Below the pieces are notes generated by a model that saw nothing but the letters and a program-made list of their open reading frames with translations, made no database searches and had not been told where the DNA came from. Below, piece after piece: positions 1 to 5,463 of a stretch of 5,812 nt of DNA. A program made the translations under genes and the position numbers. Source of the stretch: Actinomycetota bacterium (GTDB lineage Bacteria > Actinomycetota > Actinomycetes > S36-B12 > UBA10799). The stretch is taken from the NCBI GenBank assembly GCA_030837445.1, contig JAUPKM010000630.1, positions 1 to 5,812 of the forward strand. Direction: 5' to 3'. Numbering within the stretch: the stretch's first letter is position 1; every line of letters begins with the position of its first letter.

Positions 1-1
1 C

Positions 2-574
2 CGGCTGAACATCTCGACTGCCGCTGGACGGACCGCGTTCTTCAACCTGCTGGATGCAGCCATCGCCAATCTGTCGAGCCGGGTGGGTAGCAACTTCGGC
101 GGCGTCACGCAGACAACGATCAACGGACCCACTCCGACTCCAACCCCGACGCCGACACCCACCCCGACGCCCACGCCGACGCCCACCCCCACGCCGACGC
201 CGACGCCGACGCCGACACCCACGCCCACTCCGACTCCGACCTCGAACGGCGCACTCGGCGTGAAGCTGACCAACGTGTCCGATTGGGGCACTGGCCGGAC
301 CCTGGACGTTGCCGTGACCAACACCGGTGGGACTGCGTCGACCTCATGGACGGTGTCCTTCGCTTGGCCGCGAGACATCTCACCGTGGAATGCCACCCGG
401 CTGTCCTATACCGGTGGACGAGTCACCCTGGGCAACGCTGCATGGAACGGAACATTGGCGCGCGGAGCGTCCACCACGTTCGGGTTCTCCGACTCGTCAC
501 CCAGTCAGCCGAAGCCGACCAGTTGCACCGCGACCATGAACGGCACCCCGGTGGCCTGCACCCTCACGCCGTAG
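2..574 (+). CDS. C-terminal part of a secreted protein with PT linker and CBM2 cellulose-binding module (5' truncated)
   Basis: The reading frame is open from the left edge and ends at TAG 572-574; the true start lies outside the window, and a GTG at 83 is only an internal codon. Visible order: about 40 residues ending an upstream domain (contains FFNLLDAAIANLSSRVGSN) that I do not recognise, a linker of 19 Pro-Thr pairs, then a family 2 carbohydrate-binding module of about 108 residues. The CBM2 is shown by DWGTG, VTNTGG, SWTVSF, PWNA, AWNGTLARGAS and TTFGF. The three tryptophans that form the flat cellulose-binding face in CBM2a (in DWG, PWNA and AWNG) are all present. Such modules anchor secreted glycoside hydrolases, esterases or LPMOs to cellulose or chitin. 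The usual N-terminal cysteine is absent; the two cysteines present both lie in the last 20 residues. The catalytic activity cannot be inferred from this fragment. Confidence 0.93.
   Translation, partial: RLNISTAAGRTAFFNLLDAAIANLSSRVGSNFGGVTQTTINGPTPTPTPTPTPTPTPTPTPTPTPTPTPTPTPTPTPTPTSNGALGVKLTNVSDWGTGRTLDVAVTNTGGTASTSWTVSFAWPRDISPWNATRLSYTGGRVTLGNAAWNGTLARGASTTFGFSDSSPSQPKPTSCTATMNGTPVACTLTP
128..241 (+). repeat. (Pro-Thr)19 linker-coding hexamer repeat
   Basis: Nineteen uninterrupted six-base units of the form CCN-ACN encode Pro-Thr pairs between the upstream domain and the CBM2. Third positions vary (ccgacg, cccacg, ccgaca, ccgact), so the tract is imperfect as DNA but perfect as protein. 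Linkers of this kind are extended, often O-glycosylated spacers in actinobacterial secreted cellulases. Slippage between units would change linker length in steps of two residues and keep the frame. Confidence 0.95.
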
Positions 575-718
575 CCGAGGGACCCCCTAAGGCGCGGCAA
601 CTGGTGAGGTGAGCGCGTCTACCACGCTCTCTCTGACCTAACTCGCCACCTCGGTAGCCTGACAAACCAGCCTGACTGCCGCCTGGCAAGTAGCCTTGCG
701 GGGCGCACCACCCCTAGC
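575..718. other. Intergenic spacer without a gene
   Basis: I see no convincing coding frame. A weak inverted repeat (GAGCG at 611-615, CGCTC about 9 bases later) lies downstream of the CBM2 gene, but it has no T-tract, so I do not call a terminator. The right end holds the possible -10 element described separately. Confidence 0.6.
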
Positions 719-720
719 AT
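715..720 (+). promoter_or_regulatory. Possible -10 element (TAGCAT) for a leaderless transcript
   Basis: TAGCAT fits the actinobacterial TANNNT pattern and its last base is 7 nt before the ATG at 728. Transcription starting there would give a leaderless mRNA, which is common in actinobacteria. The only -35-like sequence, TTGCGG at 696-701, is 13 nt away, which is too close for a classical pair, so confidence is low. Confidence 0.3.
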
Positions 721-727
721 GGAGTGC

Positions 728-1441
728 ATGGCACAGCCTGAATCGCAAGCCGAACCGACCGAGAAGATCAAGGTCAAAGGCGTTTCGCCACTGATGATCT
801 TTTACGGCTTCATTCCGTACATCATCATGTCGCTGTTCTCAGGACCGAACACATTCCTGCTTGTCACCTCGATTTCCGTTCTGATGTCAGCGGCCTGGAT
901 GGTCTTCGGCCTGCTGCAGCACCGCGGCCTCCATCAGCTATCCACGGTGGGCACCGTCGTGTTCGGGTCGATGCTGCTGCTGGCGTTCGTCAACCCTGCC
1001 TGGGACGCCTGGATTCGAAACTGGTCAGGCACCATCGCCGAGATCTCACTGGTGTTGACGGCATTCATCGGCATCCTGGTGAAGAAGCCGTTCACCCTGT
1101 ACTACGCCAAGCTCAGCGTCGACCAAGTTCAGTGGGAGAACAACCCTCTGTTCCGAGCCGGCGTCGTCAAGGTGAGCCAGACGATCACGGCGGTCTGGGG
1201 ATTGTCCTTCCTCGTCGGAGTGGCCTGCGACTTCGCCCCCGGTGACCTCAAGAACAACATCATCTTCACCTGGATCATCCCGCTGCTTGCCATGTTCGGA
1301 GCGATCAGATTCACGACGTGGTACCCCGAATACCGTCGACAGAAGGCCTACGCCGAGCACCCGGAAATCATCGAGCAACACCGCGCCATAGCTGAGCAGG
1401 CTCAGGCTGCGGCGAACGAGGCGCCCGACACCTCGGAGTAG
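728..1441 (+). CDS. Conserved multi-pass membrane protein of unknown function (PFT-YA motif)
   Basis: An integral membrane protein of 237 residues from ATG 728 (240 if the ATG at 719 is used). I prefer 728 because a TAGCAT element would put the transcript start about there and because GGAG lies just 3 nt upstream; neither start has an ideal ribosome site. Counting from 719, about six hydrophobic segments can be drawn at residues 23-40, 46-66, 76-92, 105-121, 154-172 and 181-198, with a charged cytosolic N-terminus (EKIKVK) and an Ala/Glu-rich hydrophilic tail (205-240). The loop KKPFTLYYAK at 122-131, followed by ITAVWGLSF at 156-164, resembles a family of uncharacterised bacterial membrane proteins with a PFTLQYA-type signature, sometimes loosely compared with YciB/IspZ septation proteins. 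That comparison is from memory and the biochemical role is unknown. It stands alone on its strand. Confidence 0.85.
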   Translation: MAQPESQAEPTEKIKVKGVSPLMIFYGFIPYIIMSLFSGPNTFLLVTSISVLMSAAWMVFGLLQHRGLHQLSTVGTVVFGSMLLLAFVNPAWDAWIRNWSGTIAEISLVLTAFIGILVKKPFTLYYAKLSVDQVQWENNPLFRAGVVKVSQTITAVWGLSFLVGVACDFAPGDLKNNIIFTWIIPLLAMFGAIRFTTWYPEYRRQKAYAEHPEIIEQHRAIAEQAQAAANEAPDTSE

Positions 1442-1527
1442 TGCACGGGTAGAGGCCACCTTGCCGCTTGTCTTCCTTTAGCCCTTCACTCGACAGGCGC
1501 GCCGGTGCAATACCCCCGGCAGAGAAG

Positions 1528-1635
1528 GTGGCGCTGCTGGGATACACCATCATTGCCGCCTACCTCGCGGTGTGGCTCAGCACTGTCTTCGCCGGCAAGG
1601 CTTCGGGCCGGGCAAGTCCTGACCGATTCGGCTGA
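1528..1635 (+). CDS. Possible 35-residue single-helix membrane peptide
   Basis: A short frame from GTG 1528 to TGA 1633-1635 encodes one clean hydrophobic helix (residues 2-23, ending VWLSTVFAG) followed by a polar, basic tail (KASGRASPDRFG). About three quarters of its codons end in G or C, as in the real genes here. It ends 3 nt before the stop codon of the convergent rel-like gene. The frame is open back to 1453 with a possible TTG at 1468, and a purine-rich GAGAAG directly abuts the GTG, so the start is uncertain. It could be a real small membrane protein, the end of a lost larger gene, or chance. I recognise no family. Confidence 0.38.
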   Translation: MALLGYTIIAAYLAVWLSTVFAGKASGRASPDRFG

Positions 1636-1638
1636 CGC

Positions 1639-3012
1639 TCAGGCCCAGGACGCGGGGACCGTGTTCGTTGCTTCAACGACGTTCACGCAGTCGCCGCGAT
1701 GCACCGTCAGGGTTCCGTCTCGCAGGCCCCGAGCCACGATCGCAACCGGTGACATCGGCGTCGGAGAGCAGCATTGCGCCATCCGATAAGGCATGGCCTC
1801 CGCACCGGGGATCGTGACCGTTGCCAGGGTGGCACCCTCCGGCGCCGGTGACTTCTGCCGGACCGGGCCGGGCTGCCCGACCGCGGGTTCCGAAGCTCGA
1901 GGGGGCAACTCTGCGGCATCACGGAGTTGTCGCCGGATCTTGGTGCGCACGCGCGGGGTGACCACCCACCGCAGCCAGTCGGCATTCGGGCCCGCCCGCC
2001 GACCGACTCGCACCTCCACCGTGTCGCCATCGCCCAGCACTGTTGACAGGGCAGCACCCTGACCGTTGATCCTGGCCCCGACGCAGGTCGCACCAACGTT
2101 GGAGTGGATGGCGTAGGCGAAGTCGATGACGCAGGCGCCGCGCCGCAGCACGATCGCTTGGCCGGCCGGGGTGTACACGGTCACGTTGTCAGGCACATCG
2201 TTGCCGGCGAGGACAGTCGACAGCCAGGCGGGTTCACCATCACTGCCAAGCTTGTATGCCCAATGCGCCGCACGCCCGAATCTCGCGTCGTGGTGCATGT
2301 TTTCGGTGCGGATCTGCACCTCGACTCGTCTGGCATCCTCCGTGACGACGATGTGCAACGAGGAGTACCCGGACGCCTTGGCGCGCGCCACGTAGTCACG
2401 CCAGCCGCTGGCATCGAAGTCGTGCCGCGACGCGATGCCCGAAACCGCCTGGTAGCAAGTTGGGGTGTCCGCCACGACAAGCCGGACACCCAGCAGGTCA
2501 TGCAGGCCCAGCAGGCGAGCGAGGTCGCCGCCGGATTTCGCCCACGCACTCTGTGGCGACTTCACCCGATGCTCCACATGCGTCACCTCGACGCCGGCCT
2601 GCGCCGCGAGGCGCGCGGCCACGCGGGCGAGCCAGCGGGACGTCGCCGGGTAGTCAACGGCTGCGACAATGCGTTCGTAGTCCGCTGGCCGTTGCAGCCG
2701 AAAGCAGTGCTCACCGATGGCCCGACTCAGGTCGTCGTCCCCGAGGCGCTCGGCCAAGATCGCGTGCACGCCGGTCGCGACGGCCACGAGGCTGTCCATC
2801 GTCACGCCCGCGTCGTCGAGCATCTCACGCAGCGGGGTGGGTTCACCCGCAAGAGTTGACGCGACAATGCCCAAGTGCTCGCGCAGCACGTTAGGGTCGC
2901 CGGCTTTGGCGGCGACGCTGGCAAGCATGTCCGTGGTCGCGAGCCGATCGCTGTTAAGGAGCAGTGTGCACAACTGTGCGTCGAGTGCGTCCTGGCCCGA
3001 GGCTGCGTTCAA
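1639..3012 (-). CDS. RelA/SpoT-type (p)ppGpp synthetase without HD hydrolase or ACT domain
   Basis: A 457-residue protein related to long Rel enzymes, which make (p)ppGpp from ATP and GDP/GTP. Residues 1-125 are helical with no HD hydrolase motif; only ILAERLGDDDL and CFRLQRPADY recall the segment after the Rel HD domain. The synthetase domain (about 140-255) has RVK at 149-151, HDLLGVR at 171-177, RDYVARAKASGYSSLH at 205-220, EVQIRT at 231-236 and AAHWAYK at 248-254, so the substrate-binding Arg/Lys, metal-binding Asp172 and catalytic-type Glu231 are kept. A TGS domain follows (about 276-337, with IDFAYAIHSNVG holding the His that contacts tRNA in RelA). The helical linker is short and Pro-rich, and the zinc-finger-like module has CC at 414-415, H438 and C442. 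The protein ends about 15 residues later, so no ACT domain. The start is TTG 3010-3012, preceded by GAGAG 4 nt upstream; no other start precedes the upstream stop at 3055. A TAGACT (3052-3057) could be a -10. Prediction: ppGpp synthesis without hydrolysis. Confidence 0.93.
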   Translation of the reverse strand: MNAASGQDALDAQLCTLLLNSDRLATTDMLASVAAKAGDPNVLREHLGIVASTLAGEPTPLREMLDDAGVTMDSLVAVATGVHAILAERLGDDDLSRAIGEHCFRLQRPADYERIVAAVDYPATSRWLARVAARLAAQAGVEVTHVEHRVKSPQSAWAKSGGDLARLLGLHDLLGVRLVVADTPTCYQAVSGIASRHDFDASGWRDYVARAKASGYSSLHIVVTEDARRVEVQIRTENMHHDARFGRAAHWAYKLGSDGEPAWLSTVLAGNDVPDNVTVYTPAGQAIVLRRGACVIDFAYAIHSNVGATCVGARINGQGAALSTVLGDGDTVEVRVGRRAGPNADWLRWVVTPRVRTKIRRQLRDAAELPPRASEPAVGQPGPVRQKSPAPEGATLATVTIPGAEAMPYRMAQCCSPTPMSPVAIVARGLRDGTLTVHRGDCVNVVEATNTVPASWA

Positions 3013-3110
3013 CGGTCTCTCGTTTCGGCGCCCATCCGTGCGTACCCGCTGAGTCTATCGCGGTGGACGCGCGCGGATTCGGTAGCGGATGCACGGACCC
3101 GGACTGCTGG

Positions 3111-4397
3111 TTACTGCGAGGATCTCGGATAGCTCGTGACGGAGTTGGCCATCGGGAGTTGGCTTGTCCGGGGACCGGCCGAGGCGGCATCAAACTCACC
3201 CGTCTCCTTGAACTGGCCGACGTAGTCGAAGGACTCGATCTCGAACGGCACGTTGTCGCCCACCAGCGGCGCCTCCGATCGGGTCAATTGGAAGTGCAAG
3301 TGCGGCTCCGTGGTATTCCCACTGTTGCCCAGCCGACCGATGATCTGTCCGCGCGTCACCTTGTCGCCGGCCTTGATCGTCGGCGAGCCCTGCTTCAGGT
3401 GGGCGAACAGCGCGAAGACGCCATTGCCGATGTCGATAATGACCCGGTTCCCAGTGGCGTCCCCGATCGCGACGTTGGCCGGCAGGGAGCCGGGCGCGAT
3501 GTCCGGTGCGTCGGACACCACCTTGACGACCGTGCCATCGGACACGGACTGGACGGGACTATCCCATGCCAGATAGCTCTCGTTCTTCGTTGGGTCGCCG
3601 CGGTAGGTGACCACTCTGCCGGCCTGCAGATCGACAAGCGGTTTGGCGTTCATGTCCACGCGTTGGTAGTCGATGGCGTAGCGCTCGGAGCCATTGACGC
3701 GACCACCGAAGGGCATCATCACACCTCGGTGGGATGAGAACGTGCAGCAGCCATTGCCGGCGATCCAGTCATCACCTGCCAGCGGTGGCCCGATTGTTGC
3801 GGGCGTGCCCGAGCCGGTAGTCACCTCTCCCCCGATGTCGGTCGCCTGCGTCGGGTAGTAGTTGCTGAGGCTGGCCTCTTTCGTTCGGGCGCCGCGGAAC
3901 GTCGCGCTGACCCGGTGCGTAACTCTGTCCGGAACGTCCGCGCGAGTGGGATAGACGTCGTCCTCCAGCAGGATGCCCGCTCGGCCCCCGGGGATCTCAG
4001 CCACAACGCCGAAGTTGGGGGCACCGAGCAGCACGGTGCGAGCGGAGATCTCGGGCGCCGAGGCAGTGGAAAGCACCTTGCCACCGGGACCGCCTTGAAG
4101 AGTCTCGAGTTTGACGAGGGTCGCCGGCAACGGTGAGGCGTTGAGTACCTGCAACTCGTAGACCACGTGGATCTTCCCGTCGGTTCCGGTGACCGGGATC
4201 GGATCGGGGGCGAGGCTCGTGATCACCAACGGCGAGAGCTCGTCGACGTCGGTGCGATATCCCGGTTGGCCGCCACCGGCGATCAGACTCCCACTGGCCG
4301 ACGGGCCAGCTGTGCCCGTGTCGCCTGTCGCGGCACACGCCGTGAGCACAGTCAGGCCAGCGACCAGGAGGATGAGAGGACGGAAGCGCTTGGCCAT
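3111..4397 (-). CDS. M23-family (LytM-type) metallopeptidase lipoprotein
   Basis: A 428-residue cell-surface lipoprotein predicted to cut peptidoglycan cross-bridges or stems. It begins with a basic N-region and a hydrophobic stretch ending in the lipobox LTAC, with Cys21 as lipidation site, then a Gly/Ser/Thr-rich tether. Residues about 50-170 look like an all-beta domain. The peptidase domain (about 215-395) shows GNGCC at 214-218, SSHRG, RYAIDY at 239-244, a GNRVIIDIGNG strand, FAHL with His333, and GNSGNTTEPHLHF at 357-369. In M23 enzymes the zinc ligands are a His, an Asp and the second His of HxH, so Asp243 and His368 fit. The first ligand is unusual: Arg239 occupies the normal HxxxD position, and His223 is the likely substitute, as I recall for the GCC..HR/RFAID subfamily. 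The ATG at 4397 has AGAGGA with 8 nt spacing. The rel-like gene follows 98 bp downstream on the same strand. The last 30 residues are polar and low-complexity. Confidence 0.93.
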   Translation of the reverse strand: MAKRFRPLILLVAGLTVLTACAATGDTGTAGPSASGSLIAGGGQPGYRTDVDELSPLVITSLAPDPIPVTGTDGKIHVVYELQVLNASPLPATLVKLETLQGGPGGKVLSTASAPEISARTVLLGAPNFGVVAEIPGGRAGILLEDDVYPTRADVPDRVTHRVSATFRGARTKEASLSNYYPTQATDIGGEVTTGSGTPATIGPPLAGDDWIAGNGCCTFSSHRGVMMPFGGRVNGSERYAIDYQRVDMNAKPLVDLQAGRVVTYRGDPTKNESYLAWDSPVQSVSDGTVVKVVSDAPDIAPGSLPANVAIGDATGNRVIIDIGNGVFALFAHLKQGSPTIKAGDKVTRGQIIGRLGNSGNTTEPHLHFQLTRSEAPLVGDNVPFEIESFDYVGQFKETGEFDAASAGPRTSQLPMANSVTSYPRSSQ

Positions 4398-4405
4398 GAA
4401 CGGAA

Positions 4406-4411
4406 TCCTCT
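4406..4411 (-). promoter_or_regulatory. Ribosome binding site of the M23 lipoprotein gene
   Basis: AGAGGA on the minus strand, 8 nt before the ATG at 4397, supports that start and hence the complete signal peptide. Confidence 0.75.
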
Positions 4412-4667
4412 CGCTGGCCGAATCACCGGCCGTGGTCCAACTCGGGCAGTCGGGTGGATGCCTCTGGACGGCCAGGTCACCGTCACTGTAGGCGTCCGGC
4501 CTGCCCGATTTCCGGCTCGGGGTGCGTCGAACGGATCCCAGTCAAACTCGACCGTCACACCCTCCTCCAGTCGGAGTCCGGGTTCGTTGACACGCCAAAC
4601 TTCAAATAGCAGACTCGAATTGAAGGGCGAGTGACACAGAGGCGAGGTCACGCCATCGCGCCAAGGC

Positions 4668-4680
4668 CACCTCGGAGGTG
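4668..4680. promoter_or_regulatory. 13-bp palindrome upstream of the stress-protein gene (possible operator)
   Basis: CACCTC-G-GAGGTG is a perfect inverted repeat with 6-bp arms around one base, centred about 50 bp before the ATG at 4724. The position suits a dimeric regulator's operator, but no regulator is known and chance cannot be excluded in GC-rich DNA. Confidence 0.3.
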
Positions 4681-4695
4681 TGTCCCAGCGTGGTA

Positions 4696-4707
4696 TCCGC
4701 AAGCGGA
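4696..4707. promoter_or_regulatory. Small palindrome next to the stress-protein ribosome site
   Basis: TCCGC-AA-GCGGA has 5-bp arms and lies directly before the GTGAAAGG ribosome site of the gene starting at 4724. The right arm includes the GGAG purines, so it could act as an operator or as a weak mRNA hairpin. The two-base loop is too tight for a stable hairpin with all pairs formed. Confidence 0.25.
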
Positions 4708-4710
4708 GTG

Positions 4711-4715
4711 AAAGG
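4711..4715 (+). promoter_or_regulatory. Ribosome binding site of the universal stress protein gene
   Basis: AAAGG lies 8 nt before the ATG at 4724 and fixes this start. Confidence 0.7.
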
Positions 4716-4723
4716 TTCGGATC

Positions 4724-5182
4724 ATGGCAAAGAACGGAGGCGGGGTCATCTTGGTGGGGGTGGATGGTTCACCCGCCAGCCTCGAGGCGCTCACGTGGGC
4801 AGCAGAAGAGGCCAAGATTCGCCGAGCGGAATTGCACGTCCTCAGGGTCTGGTCGCTGCATCTGGGAGGCACTAGCGTCGGCGGCACGCCGGCCCCCTCA
4901 TACGCCGTTCAAGACAGCGGCAAGGAGGCAACGGCAACCTTGGAGCGGTCAATCCGGCAGGCACTCGGGAAGGCTCCGGGGCTCGAGGTGCGTGCCTCGG
5001 TCGCCCACGGAAACCCGGCGAAAGTGTTGATCGACACTGCCGCGAAGGAAAAGGCCAGGATGCTGGTGGTCGCCAGCCGTGGCATGGGAGGTTTCAAGAA
5101 GCTGCTCCTGGGCTCGGTGAGTTCGCAGTGTGCCGCGCATGCCACGTGTCCGGTGACTGTCATCCACCCGCGGAGCGGGTAG
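4724..5182 (+). CDS. Universal stress protein (UspA domain), single domain
   Basis: A 152-residue cytosolic protein with one complete Usp domain. The N-terminal strand VILVGVDGSPAS at 8-19 holds the conserved Asp14 that contacts the nucleotide base, and residues 20-33 form the first helix. The C-terminal nucleotide loop reads VASRGMGGFKKLLLGSVS (116-133). This is the G-2x-G-9x-G-S pattern with Ala117 in place of the first Gly, a common variant, so ATP binding is likely. The end, CPVTVIHP, is typical. Members of the family bind ATP or other ligands and help survival under starvation, hypoxia or other stress; which stress applies cannot be read here. The ATG at 4724 has AAAGG 8 nt upstream. The stop codon overlaps or abuts the antitoxin-like frame that follows, so the two may be cotranscribed. 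Confidence 0.95.
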   Translation: MAKNGGGVILVGVDGSPASLEALTWAAEEAKIRRAELHVLRVWSLHLGGTSVGGTPAPSYAVQDSGKEATATLERSIRQALGKAPGLEVRASVAHGNPAKVLIDTAAKEKARMLVVASRGMGGFKKLLLGSVSSQCAAHATCPVTVIHPRSG

Positions 5183-5463
5183 CCCACCCGACGTTTCCGT
5201 CCGCTGCGGTCCGCAACGACTTCGCAGACGAGGTCGACCAGACCCGCGAACGTGTCTACGTCACACGCAACGGCCGTGACTTCGTGGTCCTACTGTCCAA
5301 AGCCGACCTCGATTCACTCGAGGCAACACTCGAGTTGCTGACCGACCAGGCCGCGCAGCAAAGGCTGGCCGACGCCGAGCGAGCCTTGGTCACAGGCGAT
5401 CTCACCAGTGCAGCGGAGATGGCCTCGTTGATGGAGGAGCGTCGGCGCGCCAGTGGGGTCTAA
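5128..5463 (+). CDS. Phd/YefM-type antitoxin, N-terminus uncertain or lost
   Basis: The frame runs to TAA 5461-5463. Numbered from the GTG at 5128, residues 24-70 match the DNA-binding N-terminal half of Phd/YefM antitoxins: PSAAVRNDFADEVDQT, then ERVYVTRNGRDFVVLLSKAD and DLDSLEATLELL. The acidic, helical C-terminal part (71-111, ending SLMEERRRASGV) is the usual toxin-binding tail. Antitoxins of this family neutralise a RelE/ParE-type toxin and repress their own operon. The start is a problem. Family members normally begin about four residues before the segment equivalent to FPSAAVR, which falls on GTA at 5179-5181, not a start codon. The only in-frame start codons, GTG at 5128 and 5146, lie inside the stress-protein gene, have no ribosome site, and would add a Cys/His-rich leader unlike the family. 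So it is either translated from an unusual start or is N-terminally broken. Confidence 0.75.
   Translation: MCRACHVSGDCHPPAERVAHPTFPSAAVRNDFADEVDQTRERVYVTRNGRDFVVLLSKADLDSLEATLELLTDQAAQQRLADAERALVTGDLTSAAEMASLMEERRRASGV

Larger units (their letters stand above)
4398..4723. other. Divergent intergenic region between the M23 and stress-protein genes
   Basis: About 326 bp with no well-supported gene. Three short inverted repeats are visible: GGCCG/CGGCC (4416-4420 and 4427-4431, just upstream of the M23 ribosome site), CACCTC/GAGGTG (4668-4680) and TCCGC/GCGGA (4696-4707). An open minus-strand frame crosses the region (about 4400-4620) with only moderate third-position G/C; it is discussed as a possible relic. 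Both flanking promoters should lie here, but I cannot assign clear -35/-10 pairs. Confidence 0.6.

Noticed and set aside
120..250. Hexamer array considered as a CRISPR or intergenic satellite
   Set aside because: It is in frame and encodes a Pro-Thr linker inside a coding region; there are no spacers.
611..629. Possible terminator hairpin after the CBM2 gene
   Set aside because: Stem of only 5 bp and no following T-run; not enough to call.
1505..1789. 94-residue + strand frame from GTG 1505
   Set aside because: It reads a different frame from the hydrophobic-helix peptide, overlaps the rel-like 3' end antisense, and has low-complexity sequence.
2104..2859. 251-residue open frame on the + strand
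   Set aside because: It lies wholly antisense to the well-supported rel-like gene and is kept open by GC bias; composition is Arg/Gly/His-rich with no recognisable domain.
2964..3737. 257-residue open frame on the + strand
   Set aside because: It is antisense to the 3' half of the M23 gene and the rel-like start, with no domain or ribosome site; a mirror of the minus-strand coding.
4167..4634. 155-residue open frame on the + strand crossing the M23 start
   Set aside because: Mostly antisense to the signal peptide region of the M23 lipoprotein, Arg/Gly/Ser-rich, no family resemblance.
4648..4887. Minus-strand frame opposite the stress-protein start
   Set aside because: Antisense to a clear Usp gene and its ribosome site; no domain.
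1639..5182. Rel-like enzyme, M23 lipoprotein and stress protein as one defence or stress island
   Set aside because: The genes differ in strand and spacing and lack defence-system partners (nucleases, membrane effectors, nucleotide sensors); each is plausible as a stand-alone housekeeping or accessory gene.
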